A DNA stretch of 64,000 bases, taken from Clostridia bacterium. GTDB lineage: Bacteria; Bacillota; Clostridia; Oscillospirales; Acutalibacteraceae. The DNA lies in contig JAFYKZ010000010.1 of NCBI GenBank assembly GCA_017537365.1, forward strand, positions 62,001 to 126,000, read 5' to 3'. The stretch's first letter is position 1, and each line of letters opens with the position of its first letter. The position numbers and the translations under genes were made by a program. Shown here one piece after another: positions 17,866 through 27,368 of the stretch. Below the pieces are notes generated by a model. It ran no database searches. It had not been told where the DNA came from and worked only from the letters and a program-made list of their open reading frames with translations.

Positions 17866-18855
17866 ATGAAACGTGAAATTTTGCAAAATTCGCCCCCCGT
17901 TATAAGAGATTTTTTAACCTATAACGAAGCTATTAAAGGAAAATCCACCCTTTCGGTTAATGAATACTATTGCGACCTTTTAATCTTTTTCCGTTATATT
18001 CTAATGCAAAGAGGCATGGTGCCTAAGGATACTCCTTTTGAAGAAATTGATATAAGCTCGGTTAATATTGAGCTTATTAAAACCATAACCACTTCAGACC
18101 TTTATTCTTTTTTAGTGTTTTGCAAAAACGAACGAGATAACAATACAGCAACGAGAGCCAGAAAAACCTCAACCCTTAGAATATTTTTTAAATATCTTTC
18201 TGCTAATACCCATCAAATAGACCAAAACCCCGCTCTTATGCTAGAAGCTCCAAAGGTTAAACAAAGTTTACCTAAGCATTTAACCCTCGAAGATTCTATC
18301 GAGCTTTTAAATTCGGTTGAAGGAAACAATGCAAAACGCGATTTTTGCATTTTAACCCTCTTTTTGAACTGCGGGTTGCGTCTTTCAGAGCTGTGCTCTT
18401 TAAATTTAAACGATATAAAAAGCGATAACACTATGGTGGTTACGGGCAAAGGAAACAAAGAACGACTGGTTTATTTAAACGAGGCTTGTATTAATGCAAT
18501 AAATGATTATCTTGCCGTAAGACCTCACGATAGTCTTCCGATAACCGAAAAAAACGCTCTGTTTATTAGCCGAAATCATAGAAGAATAAGTAATAAAACC
18601 GTTCAGCATATTGTTAAAACCTATCTCGAAAAATCGGGACTCGGAGGTATGGGCTATTCAACCCACAAGCTTCGTCATACCGCCGCCACTTTAATGTATC
18701 AACACGGAAATGTTGATATTCGCGTTTTGCAGGATATTTTAGGTCATGCAAACTTAGGTACAACCCAGATTTACACCCATGTTTCCGATAAACAGATAAA
18801 ACACGCAGTTGATGCTAACCCTCTTTCCAATATAAAACAAAAAAAACAGCAATAA
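17866..18855 (+). CDS. Tyrosine recombinase of the XerC/XerD type
   Basis: This 329-residue protein has a SAM-like N-terminal core-binding domain (about 12-115) and a catalytic domain with the first Arg in NCGLRLSEL, the Lys in GKGNKERL, HKLRHTAATLM (HxxR), GHANLGTTQ and the nucleophile Tyr in QIYTHV. All catalytic residues are present. There is no phage or integrative-element context, and the length fits a chromosomal Xer-like enzyme that resolves dimers at dif. Its own promoter lies upstream and it is divergent from the response regulator. A domesticated integrase is the alternative. Confidence 0.9.
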   Translation: MKREILQNSPPVIRDFLTYNEAIKGKSTLSVNEYYCDLLIFFRYILMQRGMVPKDTPFEEIDISSVNIELIKTITTSDLYSFLVFCKNERDNNTATRARKTSTLRIFFKYLSANTHQIDQNPALMLEAPKVKQSLPKHLTLEDSIELLNSVEGNNAKRDFCILTLFLNCGLRLSELCSLNLNDIKSDNTMVVTGKGNKERLVYLNEACINAINDYLAVRPHDSLPITEKNALFISRNHRRISNKTVQHIVKTYLEKSGLGGMGYSTHKLRHTAATLMYQHGNVDIRVLQDILGHANLGTTQIYTHVSDKQIKHAVDANPLSNIKQKKQQ

Positions 18856-18930
18856 TTTCAATATTTTACTTGAAATACTGTAATTTTGTGTTAATATTAT
18901 TATATATGATTTAAAAGGAGATTTTTTAAA

Positions 18931-19503
18931 ATGAAAAAGGAAGTTTTAGTTGAAATTTCAGCTCGTCATATTCATGTATCCAGAAAAGACCTCGATGTTC
19001 TTTTCGGCGAAGGCTATGAGCTAACAAACAAAAAAGATTTATCTCAACCCGGTCAATTCGCTTGTGAAGAAAAGGTTACTATCGTAGGTCCTAAGGGCTC
19101 TATCAAGGCTTCTATTTTAGGTCCTGTTCGTCCTGATACTCAGGTTGAATTATCCTTAACAGATGCTCGCTCTATCGGTGTTACCGCTCCTATCAGAGAA
19201 TCAGGCGATATCAAAGAAAGCGGAACCTGCAAAATCGTAGGACCTAACGGCGAAATCGAAATTTCTGAGGGTGTTATTGCTGCTAAACGTCATATACATA
19301 TGACTACTGCTGATGCCGCTAAATACGGTATTGCTGACAAACAAATCGTTGAAGTTAAGATTTCTACCGAAGGCAGAGCTCTTGTTTTTGCTGATGTTAT
19401 AGCTCGTGTTAGCGATAGCTATGCTCTTGCTATGCATATTGATACTGATGAAGCTAATGCCGCTTGTGTTCCAGGCAGCTGCACCGGTGAAATCCTTGCA
19501 TAA
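18931..19503 (+). CDS. pduL: Phosphate propanoyltransferase PduL (phosphotransacetylase)
   Basis: This 190-residue protein consists of the two PduL beta-barrel domains, each with a zinc-binding histidine motif: SARHIHVS (10-17) near the start and AKRHIHMT (about 116-123). It moves acyl groups between CoA and phosphate. No extra N-terminal helix that would target it to a microcompartment is present, and there are no shell genes nearby, so it probably works in the cytosol as the phosphotransacetylase of acetate formation. It has a good ribosome binding site (AAGGAG) and overlaps hemW. Confidence 0.93.
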   Translation: MKKEVLVEISARHIHVSRKDLDVLFGEGYELTNKKDLSQPGQFACEEKVTIVGPKGSIKASILGPVRPDTQVELSLTDARSIGVTAPIRESGDIKESGTCKIVGPNGEIEISEGVIAAKRHIHMTTADAAKYGIADKQIVEVKISTEGRALVFADVIARVSDSYALAMHIDTDEANAACVPGSCTGEILA

Positions 19504-20581
19504 TAACGCAGGTCTTTATATTAATGTTCCGTTTTGCGTTAAAAAATGTAAATATTGCGACTTTTATTCCTCATTTATAACTGATGAACTTTTGGATAGT
19601 TATAAGGATGCTTTAATAAGGTCAATAAAACAATGGGGCGGCAAGTTTGACCGCCCCATTGATACTATTTATTTCGGCGGCGGAACTCCGAGTCTTTTAT
19701 CACACCGTTTGCCAGAAATAATGAACGCCATAAACGAGAGCTTTAACATTCTGCCTGATAGCGAAATAACCTTAGAGTTAAATCCCTCGGGCGATATTAA
19801 AGATATTTTAAAGTATGCCAAAAAATCAGGATTTAACAGGCTTTCTATCGGTATGCAAAGCGGAATTGATAATGAGCTTAAAGTTTTAGGCAGAACTCAT
19901 ACTGTTTTGGATACTGTAAATTCTGTCAAGCTTGCAAGAAAATCAGGCTTCAATAATATTTCGCTCGATATTATGATAGGGCTTCCCGATTCCGATATAT
20001 CTTCTCTTAAAAAAAGTCTTGATTTATTATTAAGCTTAAAGCCTGAGCATATATCGGCTTATATTTTAAAAATCGAAGAAAAAACTGTTTTTCATAAGAT
20101 AAAAGAAAGCTTGAATTTACCTGATGACGATTCGGTTTCAGAGCAATATCTGTTTATGAGCGAATATTTAGAGCAAAACGGATATGAGCATTATGAAATA
20201 TCAAATTTTTGCAAAACAGGTTTTCAAAGCCGCCACAACACTAAATACTGGAAGCTTTACGAATATTTAGGTATCGGCGCGGCGGCTCATTCGTTTATAG
20301 ATAACAAGCGTTTTTTCTACCCCAAAGACCTTAAAGGCTTTATAAAAGGAAACGAGCCCGAGTTTGACGGTGAGGGTGGAAAGCAAGACGAATACATTAT
20401 GCTTGGATTAAGACTTTCTGACGGAATAAGCGGAGATTTCCCTCAAAGCTTTATGGAAAAATGCAAAATTTTTGAGAAAAACGGACTTATGAAAATTGAT
20501 AAAGATAAAATAAGGCTAACAAATAACGGTATGCTTGTATCAAACGCTATTATTTCCGAACTTTTGGAGTGTTTAGAATGA
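19496..20581 (+). CDS. hemW: HemW-like radical SAM protein (heme chaperone)
   Basis: This protein of about 361 residues has the radical SAM cysteines in VPFCVKKCKYCDFYS, the YFGGGTPS motif and the LGIGAAAHS and NTKYW regions of HemW. The pattern CxxxCxxC without the fourth cysteine fits HemW rather than the oxygen-independent coproporphyrinogen oxidase HemN. The longest frame begins inside pduL with about 30 unrelated residues. A TTG at 19496 after GGTGA, overlapping the pduL stop, gives the expected N-terminus and is chosen. Earlier annotation practice often calls it hemN. Confidence 0.9.
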   Translation: MHNNAGLYINVPFCVKKCKYCDFYSSFITDELLDSYKDALIRSIKQWGGKFDRPIDTIYFGGGTPSLLSHRLPEIMNAINESFNILPDSEITLELNPSGDIKDILKYAKKSGFNRLSIGMQSGIDNELKVLGRTHTVLDTVNSVKLARKSGFNNISLDIMIGLPDSDISSLKKSLDLLLSLKPEHISAYILKIEEKTVFHKIKESLNLPDDDSVSEQYLFMSEYLEQNGYEHYEISNFCKTGFQSRHNTKYWKLYEYLGIGAAAHSFIDNKRFFYPKDLKGFIKGNEPEFDGEGGKQDEYIMLGLRLSDGISGDFPQSFMEKCKIFEKNGLMKIDKDKIRLTNNGMLVSNAIISELLECLE

Positions 20582-21183
20582 AAACATTAAAAATACATCT
20601 TATAAGGCACGGTGCTACCGACGCCAATATTTTAGGGCAATATATCGGTTCAAAAACCGATATGCCGCTATCACCTGAGGGTTTAAATGAGCTCAGACTT
20701 TTAAAAAGTGATATTGAATACCCTTTTGTTGATGCAGTGTATTCAAGTCCTCTGCTCAGATGCCGCCAAACCGCTTCGGTGCTATACCCTGATATGCCGA
20801 TAATTCCTGTTGATAATTTAAAGGAATATGATTTTGGCGATTTTGAGGGTAAAACCGCCTCAGAGCTTGAAATCAATCCCGATTTTACGGCTTGGGCATC
20901 AGGCAAAATTGATACAACTCCAAACGGCGAAAGCAACTCCGATTTTATTAAAAGGCTTTGTTTAGGTCTTAATGAAATTGTTATAGATATGCTGAATAAA
21001 GGCATTTCAGAATCGACAGTTATAATGCATGGCGGCGCTATTATGATGCTTTTAGGTGCTACCGCTGTTCCTCAGCATAAACCTGTTGAATGGACTGCCG
21101 ACTGCGGCAGAGGTTATTCAATTTTAATAACCCCCTCCTTTTACCACAAAACAGGCATAGTTGAAGCTTATGATATAGTTTGA
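20578..21183 (+). CDS. Histidine phosphatase (phosphoglycerate-mutase-like)
   Basis: This protein of about 201 residues carries the phosphohistidine motif LIRHGATDAN near the start, the second Arg in SSPLLRCRQTA, Glu in KEYDFGDFEG and the second His in VIMHGGAI. The family includes alpha-ribazole phosphatase (CobC) and general sugar phosphatases. No cobamide genes are nearby, so the substrate is open. The ATG overlaps the hemW stop (ATGA), with GGAG eight bases upstream, and is preferred over a GTG three codons earlier. It is cotranslated with hemW. Confidence 0.88.
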   Translation: MKTLKIHLIRHGATDANILGQYIGSKTDMPLSPEGLNELRLLKSDIEYPFVDAVYSSPLLRCRQTASVLYPDMPIIPVDNLKEYDFGDFEGKTASELEINPDFTAWASGKIDTTPNGESNSDFIKRLCLGLNEIVIDMLNKGISESTVIMHGGAIMMLLGATAVPQHKPVEWTADCGRGYSILITPSFYHKTGIVEAYDIV

Positions 21184-21208
21184 CAAAATATCCTTGCTAT
21201 GCTATACT
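21180..21208 (+). promoter_or_regulatory. Sigma-A promoter of serS
   Basis: TTGACA (21180-21185), 17 bases, TATACT (21203-21208). It overlaps the stop codon of the phosphatase gene. No T-box is visible between it and serS. Confidence 0.9.
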
Positions 21209-21244
21209 AAATTGATGTAAAAATTTCCTTTGAGGAGAGTTAAA

Positions 21245-22534
21245 ATGTTAGATATTAAATTTATATGCGAGAACCCCGAAATAGTTAAAGAAAACATTAA
21301 ACGCAAGTTTAAAGATAATAAATTACCGTTAGTTGACGAAATTATTGAATTATACGGTGAAAAATGTGCCGCTAACAACCGCGCAAACGAGCTCAGAGCT
21401 AACCGCAACAAAGTTAGTAAACAAATCGGTTTCTTAATGGCTCAGGGCAAACGCGATGAGGCAGAAGAAATGAAAAAGCTCGTAAATGAGCAGGCGGCTG
21501 AGCTTAAAGCATTAGAAGAAAAAGAAACCGAGCTTTCTAAAAAGGTTTTAGAAATTCAAATGAAGATACCGAACATTGTTGATGAGAGCGTTCCCGTAGG
21601 TAAAGACGATAGCGAGAATGTTGAAGTTATGCAATACGGCGAGAAAACTAAGGTAGATTTTGAAATCCCTTATCATACCGATATTATGCAAATATTCAAC
21701 GGTATTGATAAAGAGGCAGCAGGCAGAGTTGCAGGCGAAGGTTTTTATTATCTTATGGGCGATATTGCAAGACTTCATTCTGCTGTTACCGCTTATGCGC
21801 GCGACTTTATGATAGACAAAGGCTTCACCTATTGTATTCCTCCTTTTATGATTAGAAGCAATGTTGTAACAGGTGTTATGAGCTTCGAAGAAATGGATGC
21901 TATGATGTATAAAATTGAGGGCGAGGACCTCTATCTTATCGGAACCTCTGAGCATTCTATGATAGGCAAATTTATTGATACCATAACCCCTGAGGAAACC
22001 CTTCCTCTAACTTTAACCAGCTATTCACCTTGCTTCCGCAAGGAAAAAGGCGCTCACGGTATTGAAGAACGCGGTATTTACCGTATTCACCAATTCGAAA
22101 AGCAAGAAATGATAGTTATTTGCAAGCCTGAGGAAAGTATGGAATGGTTTAACAAAATGTGGAGCTATTCGGTTGAGCTTTTCAGAAGCTTGGATATTCC
22201 TGTTAGAACTCTCGAATGTTGCACAGGCGACCTTGCAGACTTAAAGGTTAAATCCTATGATGTTGAGGCTTGGAGTCCGAAGCAACAAAAATATTTTGAG
22301 GTTTGCTCCTGCTCTAATCTGGGTGATGCTCAGGCTCGCCGTTTGGGCATCAGAGTAAAGGGTGCAGACGGTAAAAAATATTTGGCTCACACCCTTAATA
22401 ACACCGTTGTTGCTCCTCCCCGTATGCTTATCGCTTTCTTAGAGAATAACCTCCGTTTTGACGGTGAAAAATATTCTGTTTTAATTCCTGAGGCTTTAAG
22501 ACCTTATATGGGTGGAAAAGAAATTATTGAATAA
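21245..22534 (+). CDS. serS: Seryl-tRNA synthetase
   Basis: This class II synthetase of about 429 residues has an N-terminal tRNA-binding coiled coil (about 25-105), then the catalytic core with the motif 2 region SPCFRKEKGAHG (about 255-266), RIHQFEKQEM and motif 3 GADGKKYLAHTLNNT followed by PPRMLIAFLEN. It charges tRNA-Ser in the cytoplasm. GAGGAGA six bases before the ATG at 21245 fixes the start; the longer frame begins at a TTG inside that ribosome binding site. It has its own promoter and a strong terminator. Confidence 0.97.
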   Translation: MLDIKFICENPEIVKENIKRKFKDNKLPLVDEIIELYGEKCAANNRANELRANRNKVSKQIGFLMAQGKRDEAEEMKKLVNEQAAELKALEEKETELSKKVLEIQMKIPNIVDESVPVGKDDSENVEVMQYGEKTKVDFEIPYHTDIMQIFNGIDKEAAGRVAGEGFYYLMGDIARLHSAVTAYARDFMIDKGFTYCIPPFMIRSNVVTGVMSFEEMDAMMYKIEGEDLYLIGTSEHSMIGKFIDTITPEETLPLTLTSYSPCFRKEKGAHGIEERGIYRIHQFEKQEMIVICKPEESMEWFNKMWSYSVELFRSLDIPVRTLECCTGDLADLKVKSYDVEAWSPKQQKYFEVCSCSNLGDAQARRLGIRVKGADGKKYLAHTLNNTVVAPPRMLIAFLENNLRFDGEKYSVLIPEALRPYMGGKEIIE

Positions 22535-22550
22535 TCAACTTAAAATTTTA

Positions 22551-22584
22551 AAAGCTCTTGATGAAATTCATCAAGAGCTTTTTG
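22551..22584 (+). terminator. Intrinsic terminator after serS
   Basis: Perfect 14-base arms AAAGCTCTTGATGA (22551-22564) and its complement (22568-22581), then a T run. Confidence 0.9.
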
Positions 22585-22600
22585 TTATACAACAAACAAC

Positions 22601-22827
22601 GGACACCAATGGTCGTCCTTACGGTATACCAATTTGATTTTTATTCCGAAAATGTAAAATGTTTTTGCAGGTAAGTTATTTATGCTTTCCGTTTTCGGTA
22701 CGGATAAATCCGTACCCTACATAATAAAAATTGTTTTTTAAAAGGTCAAGGGCAACGCCCTTGTCGTTTAAGGGGGTGGTGTTGTCGGCGAATAAACTTC
22801 AAAACAGTACAAATGGTCGTCCCCTAC
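22601..22827. repeat. Composite intergenic repeat of the GTAGGG/CCCTAC type
   Basis: This gene-free stretch contains AATGGTCGTCC twice (about 22608 and 22811), the perfect palindrome GGTACGGATAAATCCGTACC (about 22697-22716) and CAAGGGCAACGCCCTTG. Both CCCTAC boundaries (22715-22720 and 22822-22827) match the other repeats at 37661, 49860 and 55413. No coding sequence is seen. The right edge touches the stop codon of the XRE gene. Confidence 0.7.
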
Positions 22828-23036
22828 TATACTTTATTGTTAATACCTAAAATATAATCCACAGACACCTTATAAAATTCGCATAACTCTATCAATTTAT
22901 GAACAGGTATCTCGGTTTCGCCTAGTTCCCATCTTCTATACTGGGTTAAATGAACATCGAGCAATTTTGCAATATCCGCTTGTGTTTTATCATTATCCTC
23001 GCGCAAATCTCTAATTCTTTGATAACAGTAGTTCAT
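22827..23036 (-). CDS. Small XRE-family helix-turn-helix regulator
   Basis: This 69-residue protein is almost entirely one XRE/Cro-like DNA-binding domain: IRDLREDNDKTQADIAKLLDV forms the first helices and turn, followed by YRRWELGETEIPVHKLIELCEFY and SVDYILG. It is expected to act as a dimeric repressor in the cytoplasm. The longer frame upstream is noncoding; AGAGGTGA before the ATG at 23036 fixes the start. Two inverted repeats in front of it are probable binding sites. No partner gene follows, so it controls itself and perhaps the divergent promoter. Confidence 0.88.
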   Translation of the reverse strand: MNYCYQRIRDLREDNDKTQADIAKLLDVHLTQYRRWELGETEIPVHKLIELCEFYKVSVDYILGINNKV

Positions 23037-23068
23037 AAAAATCACCTCTGCCACCATTTTACAACAAA

Positions 23069-23104
23069 ACACAATTTTGTGTTGACAATGACACATTTTT
23101 GTGT
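23069..23104. promoter_or_regulatory. Two operator-like inverted repeats
   Basis: ACACAATTTTGTGT (23069-23082) and ACACATTTTTGTGT (23091-23104) are near-identical dyads whose centres are 22 bp apart, about two helical turns. One abuts the -35 box and the other fills the spacer of the plus-strand promoter. They are the likely sites of the adjacent XRE regulator. Confidence 0.75.
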
Positions 23105-23110
23105 TATTAT
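23082..23110 (+). promoter_or_regulatory. Divergent sigma-A promoter with no gene
   Basis: TTGACA (23082-23087), 17 bases, TATTAT (23105-23110). Transcription would start near 23117 and meet the terminator at 23147-23185, giving an RNA of about 70 nt with no convincing reading frame. Confidence 0.75.
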
Positions 23111-23146
23111 AAATTTGCAAACTCCGATTGTTGCTACACAAAAATC

Positions 23147-23185
23147 AAAATACTGCTTGGCATTAAAATTACCAAGCAGTATTTT
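23147..23185. terminator. Bidirectional terminator
   Basis: Perfect 14-base arms AAAATACTGCTTGG (23147-23160) and complement (23172-23185), A/T-flanked on both sides. It ends the DUF1846 gene on the minus strand and any RNA from the 23082 promoter on the plus strand. Confidence 0.85.
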
Positions 23186-23186
23186 G

Positions 23187-24671
23187 TTAATTATGATAAA
23201 GTTTTTTGGTTTGATAGGTTGGCTCAAAGGTTATATTAACTCCAAGCTTTCTGAAAACATTTTCATCAACGCGAGATAAAATAACGGTTGAATGAGCCTC
23301 TGTTCCTTTTAACTTATATGCATTATCGAGTGCCGCTTTTGCAACATCGCTTGTTGCCGCGCAAATAGATAAAGCAATTAATATTTCATCGGTATGAAGT
23401 CTTGGATTATGGTTGCCCATAATATCGGTCTTCAACTTCTGAATAGGCTCGATAATGGTTGGAGAAATTAAATCTATTTCATCAGGTATGCCCGCTAAAA
23501 CCTTTAAGCAGTTTAAAAGCAAAGACGAGGACGCGCCCAAAAGACTTGAAGTTTTACCGGTTATAATAGTACCGTCATTAAGTTCTAACGCAACTGCGGG
23601 GGCTTTTGTTTTCTCTGCCTTATCAAGCGCCGCAGAAACCACTAACCTATCCTCAACACTAACTCCTGCTTGCTTCATTAAAAGCTCAATTTTAGCAACA
23701 TCTCCCGATTCGCCCATACCCTGACGGAGATTAACAAGCGCCGAAAAATATCTTCTGATAATTTCTTGCTTTGCCGCATCGCGCACTATCTCGTCATCAC
23801 TAATAGCAAAACCCGCCATATTAACGCCCATATCGGTAGGACTATTATAAGGCGACTTTCCTAAAATACCTTCAAGCATAGCATTGAGCACAGGAAAAAT
23901 CTCGATATCGCGATTATAGTTTACGGTGGTTTCACCATAGGCTTCCAAATGGAATGGGTCTATCATATTAACATCATTAAGGTCGGCAGTTGCCGCCTCA
24001 TAAGCAATATTAACAGGATGTTTTAGAGGAATACTCCATATAGGAAAAGTCTCAAACTTAGCATATCCCGCTTTAATTCCTCTTTTGTTTTCATGATAAA
24101 GCTGAGAAAGGCAGGTTGCCATTTTTCCGCTTCCTGGACCCGGCGCGGTTACAACAACCAAGCCTCTTGAAGTTTCAATAAAATCGTTTTTACCGAAACC
24201 TTCTTCACTAACGATGTATGGTATATTAGATGGATAATCTTTTATAGGATAATGTCTATAAGTCTTAATACCAAGCGAGGTTAATCTCTTTTCAAATGCC
24301 TGAGCCAAGGGTTGACCTGTATAACAAGTAATTACAACACTTCCAACATATAAACCTATTTCTCTGAATGCATCTATAAGTCTTAAAGTATCGAGGTCAT
24401 AAGTAATACCCAAATCGCCTCGGCGCTTATTCTTCTCAATGGCATCAGCATTTATAACGATTACAATTTCTGCCTCGTCTTTAAGTTCCAAAAGCATTTT
24501 AACCTTTGCATCGGGCATAAAGCCAGGCAAAACTCTTGCCGCATGGTAATCATCAAATAGTTTGCCGCCAAACTCCATATAAAGCTTACCGCCAAACTGA
24601 GTTATTCTATCTCTAATTTTTTGAGATTGAAGTTTAATATATTTATCGTTATCAAATCCTGTTTTTTTCAT
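23187..24671 (-). CDS. DUF1846 domain protein
   Basis: This 494-residue cytoplasmic protein matches the DUF1846 family along its length (GFDNDKYIKLQSQKI start, FGGKLFDDYHAARVLPGF, VVTAPGPGSGKMATCLSQLYHE with a P-loop-like glycine stretch near 175-190). Family function is not established; nucleotide binding is only suggested by the glycine-rich loop. It is the last gene of a lepA-vanY-DUF1846 run on the minus strand, 9 bases after the carboxypeptidase gene, and ends at a strong terminator. Confidence 0.9.
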   Translation of the reverse strand: MKKTGFDNDKYIKLQSQKIRDRITQFGGKLYMEFGGKLFDDYHAARVLPGFMPDAKVKMLLELKDEAEIVIVINADAIEKNKRRGDLGITYDLDTLRLIDAFREIGLYVGSVVITCYTGQPLAQAFEKRLTSLGIKTYRHYPIKDYPSNIPYIVSEEGFGKNDFIETSRGLVVVTAPGPGSGKMATCLSQLYHENKRGIKAGYAKFETFPIWSIPLKHPVNIAYEAATADLNDVNMIDPFHLEAYGETTVNYNRDIEIFPVLNAMLEGILGKSPYNSPTDMGVNMAGFAISDDEIVRDAAKQEIIRRYFSALVNLRQGMGESGDVAKIELLMKQAGVSVEDRLVVSAALDKAEKTKAPAVALELNDGTIITGKTSSLLGASSSLLLNCLKVLAGIPDEIDLISPTIIEPIQKLKTDIMGNHNPRLHTDEILIALSICAATSDVAKAALDNAYKLKGTEAHSTVILSRVDENVFRKLGVNITFEPTYQTKKLYHN

Positions 24672-24680
24672 AATTTCCCC

Positions 24681-25487
24681 TTAATTTTTATCCTCTAAAT
24701 ACTCAATATATTCTTCTAAGCATAACCCTAATTTATTCATTTCTTTTGCGCGGTTTATACCCACAAAACGCCAATGCCAAGACTCATAAATAACTCCTGT
24801 AATCTCGGTTTTATCCTTAGGATATCTTAAAACAAAACCGTAATCCTCGGCGTTTTCCATCATCCAGTTATACATTTCAGTAGCTTCAAATTTATCATCC
24901 GCCATATTAAAATCGGCGCAAAGGCCTGTATTATGCTCGCTGGTGCCGGGTCTCGCTACAACGGTTGCCGCCTTATCCTCGTCTCCGCCTACACGCTCTA
25001 CCTGTTTTTCAAAAAGTATTTTTTGAATAGCATAAGAACGAAACGGCGACCAAACCTTTAAATTAACTCCATCTTCATTTGCTTTTTTAACCATTGCAGT
25101 TATAAACGGATATACCGTTTCTTCAATATCGGTAACATTATTATTGTTGCGATATATTTCATCAATAGTTACAAGCTTTAAAGTATCTTCATAATTTTCA
25201 GGCAAAGGATTTTTTCCGTTTATAAGCATTAAATTCTCAAAGTCGGGATTAAGAATACCGTCAATCAACGGGTCGGTAGTGTTTTTCTTTTCAACGGTCT
25301 CTTCTGTTTTGCTAGTCTGAGAAGATATAACACTATCGTTCTTCTCATCGTTATCGCCTAAATTTGAAACGATAGAAGATATAACAAAAACCGAAAGTGC
25401 TATAACCAAAACAAGTATCAAAGCACAAATTGAAAGAAATATATTTCTCCTTATAATCGCCTTTTGCCTAGCTGTTTTTTTACCCAT
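24681..25487 (-). CDS. D-alanyl-D-alanine carboxypeptidase (VanY/M15B)
   Basis: This 268-residue protein has a basic start, one membrane segment (about 15-38), a Ser/Thr-rich linker and a C-terminal M15B domain with SPFRSYAIQ, the zinc motif SEHNTGLCADF (Ser, His, Asp) and the final ESWHWRF containing the third ligand. It should trim stem peptides of peptidoglycan outside the membrane. The longer frame overlaps lepA, but AAGGAGC before the ATG at 25487 fixes the start there, 34 bases after the lepA stop. Confidence 0.9.
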   Translation of the reverse strand: MGKKTARQKAIIRRNIFLSICALILVLVIALSVFVISSIVSNLGDNDEKNDSVISSQTSKTEETVEKKNTTDPLIDGILNPDFENLMLINGKNPLPENYEDTLKLVTIDEIYRNNNNVTDIEETVYPFITAMVKKANEDGVNLKVWSPFRSYAIQKILFEKQVERVGGDEDKAATVVARPGTSEHNTGLCADFNMADDKFEATEMYNWMMENAEDYGFVLRYPKDKTEITGVIYESWHWRFVGINRAKEMNKLGLCLEEYIEYLEDKN

Positions 25488-25521
25488 TTTATTGCTCCTT
25501 AGGGTGATAAGAGTAGTTAAT

Positions 25522-27327
25522 CTATTCATCAAGTTTAAGCACAGCCATAAATGCTTCTTGCGGAACCTCAACCGAGCCTAAGCGGCGCATACGCTTTTTA
25601 CCTTCTTTTTGCTTTTCAAGAAGCTTTTTCTTACGGGTTATATCACCGCCATAGCATTTAGCAAGCACATCTTTTCGCATAGCTTTAACTGTTTCTCTTG
25701 CTATAATTTTGCCCGAAACTGCAACCTGAATCGGAACCTCAAATAACTGACGCGGAATATAATCCTTTAATTTCTCAGCGATTTTGCGAGCTCTCGCATA
25801 AGCATTATCGGTATGAACAATGAAAGATAATGCATCAACTATATCGCCTGCTAACATAACATCAAGCTTAACAAGCTTAGATTTTTCATAACCCTTAGTT
25901 TCATAATCGTAGCTTGCATATCCTTTGGTGCGAGACTTTAAAGCATCAAAAAAGTCATAAACTATCTCACCCATCGGCATAACATAATGAATATCAACAC
26001 GGTCGCCCATATATTTCATATCGGTATAAACTCCGCGTCTTTCCTCGCAAAGCTGCATTATAGTTCCAACAAAATCACTTGGACTATATATATGAACATC
26101 CGCAACCGGCTCTAATGCCTCGGTGATAATTGCGGGGTCGGGATAATTAGTTGGATTATCAACCGTTATGGTTTCGCCTGTTGATAAAACAAATTTATAT
26201 TCAACGCTCGGCGCGGTTGTTACAAGGTCTAAATTATATTCGCGCTCTAATCTTTCCTGAATAATCTCCATATGAAGAAGACCCAAGAAACCGCAACGGA
26301 AACCAAAACCCAATGCATTCGAGCTTTCAGGTTCAAACAAAAGAGAAGCATCGTTTAATTGAAGCTTGTCAAGCGCGTCGCGAAGGTCAGGATATTTTGC
26401 GCCATCTGCCGGATAAATACCGCAGAAAACAACAGGATTCACCTTTCTATATCCTGCCAATGCCTCACTAACAGGCTCTGATACCAATGTGATAGTATCA
26501 CCAACTCTGGCTTCACTAACAGTTTTAATTGAAGCAGATAAATATCCAACCTCGCCCGCCTCCAAAACATCACAAGGCTCTAATGAAGTTGCTCTTTTTC
26601 TACCGATTTCAACAATATCAAACTCAGCGCCTGTTGCCATCATTTTAATGCGGTCGCCACTTTTAATACTTCCGCCCATAACTCTGAAATATACAACAAC
26701 ACCTTTATATGGGTCATAATAAGAATCAAATATCAAAGCCGAAAGAGGCGCATTTCTGTCTCCCTTTGGTGCCGGAATTTCGGTTACTATTTTTTCTAAA
26801 ACCTCTTCAATATTAACACCTGTTTTAGCCGAAATTAAAGGCGCTTCGTCAGCCGGTATTCCTATAATATCCTCTATTTCTGCCTTAATACGCTCAGGCT
26901 CGGCAGAGGGCAAATCAATTTTATTGATAACAGGCAAAATTTCAAGACCATGGTCAACCGCCAAATAGGTGTTTGCCAAGGTTTGAGCCTCTATTCCCTG
27001 AGAAGCATCAACTATAAGCACCGCCCCCTCGCAAGCCGCAAGCGAACGCGAAACCTCATAGTTAAAGTCAACATGTCCAGGGGTATCTATTAAATTGAGC
27101 TCGTATTCCAAACCGTCTTTCGCGGTATGATATAATGTAACCGCGTGCGCCTTAATGGTTATACCTCTCTCGCGCTCTAAATCCATACTATCAAGTATCT
27201 GCTCCTCCATATCGCGCTGAGCTACCGAATTAGTAAGCTCTAAAAGGCGGTCTGCAAGGGTGGATTTACCATGGTCTATATGAGCTACAATACAAAAATT
27301 TCTTATTCTTTCAAGTGGGAAGGACAT
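25522..27327 (-). CDS. lepA: Elongation factor 4 (LepA)
   Basis: This ribosome-bound GTPase of 601 residues can back-translocate stalled ribosomes. G motifs AHIDHGKST (about 14-22), DTPGHVDF and NKIDLP are present, followed by the EF-G-like domains and the LepA-specific C-terminus ([20 protein letters not shown]). AAGGAGA five bases before the ATG at 27327 sets the start; the nine extra upstream codons of the long frame are noncoding. It heads a three-gene unit with the carboxypeptidase and DUF1846 genes. Confidence 0.97.
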   Translation of the reverse strand: MSFPLERIRNFCIVAHIDHGKSTLADRLLELTNSVAQRDMEEQILDSMDLERERGITIKAHAVTLYHTAKDGLEYELNLIDTPGHVDFNYEVSRSLAACEGAVLIVDASQGIEAQTLANTYLAVDHGLEILPVINKIDLPSAEPERIKAEIEDIIGIPADEAPLISAKTGVNIEEVLEKIVTEIPAPKGDRNAPLSALIFDSYYDPYKGVVVYFRVMGGSIKSGDRIKMMATGAEFDIVEIGRKRATSLEPCDVLEAGEVGYLSASIKTVSEARVGDTITLVSEPVSEALAGYRKVNPVVFCGIYPADGAKYPDLRDALDKLQLNDASLLFEPESSNALGFGFRCGFLGLLHMEIIQERLEREYNLDLVTTAPSVEYKFVLSTGETITVDNPTNYPDPAIITEALEPVADVHIYSPSDFVGTIMQLCEERRGVYTDMKYMGDRVDIHYVMPMGEIVYDFFDALKSRTKGYASYDYETKGYEKSKLVKLDVMLAGDIVDALSFIVHTDNAYARARKIAEKLKDYIPRQLFEVPIQVAVSGKIIARETVKAMRKDVLAKCYGGDITRKKKLLEKQKEGKKRMRRLGSVEVPQEAFMAVLKLDE

Positions 27328-27368
27328 TTCTTTCTCCTTAAAGCAAAAAATCAATAAAATTACATTTT

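Noticed and set aside
17866-18855. Integrase of a mobile element
   Set aside because: No att repeats, excisionase or phage genes surround it; a chromosomal Xer-type enzyme is simpler.
19406-19495. Extended N-terminus of HemW inside pduL
   Set aside because: These 30 codons are in another frame of pduL, have no ribosome binding site and do not resemble HemW. The TTG at 19496 gives a normal start.
18931-19503. Bacterial microcompartment locus suggested by PduL
   Set aside because: No shell proteins or encapsulation peptide are present; PduL here fits a stand-alone phosphotransacetylase.
23069-23104. CRISPR-like repeats (ACACA...TGTGT twice)
   Set aside because: Only two short dyads with an 8-base gap; they fit operator sites. 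No CRISPR array or cas gene was seen anywhere in the window.
22859-23141. Longer XRE protein starting at 23141
   Set aside because: The extra codons run through operators and promoter; AGAGGTGA before 23036 fixes the start.
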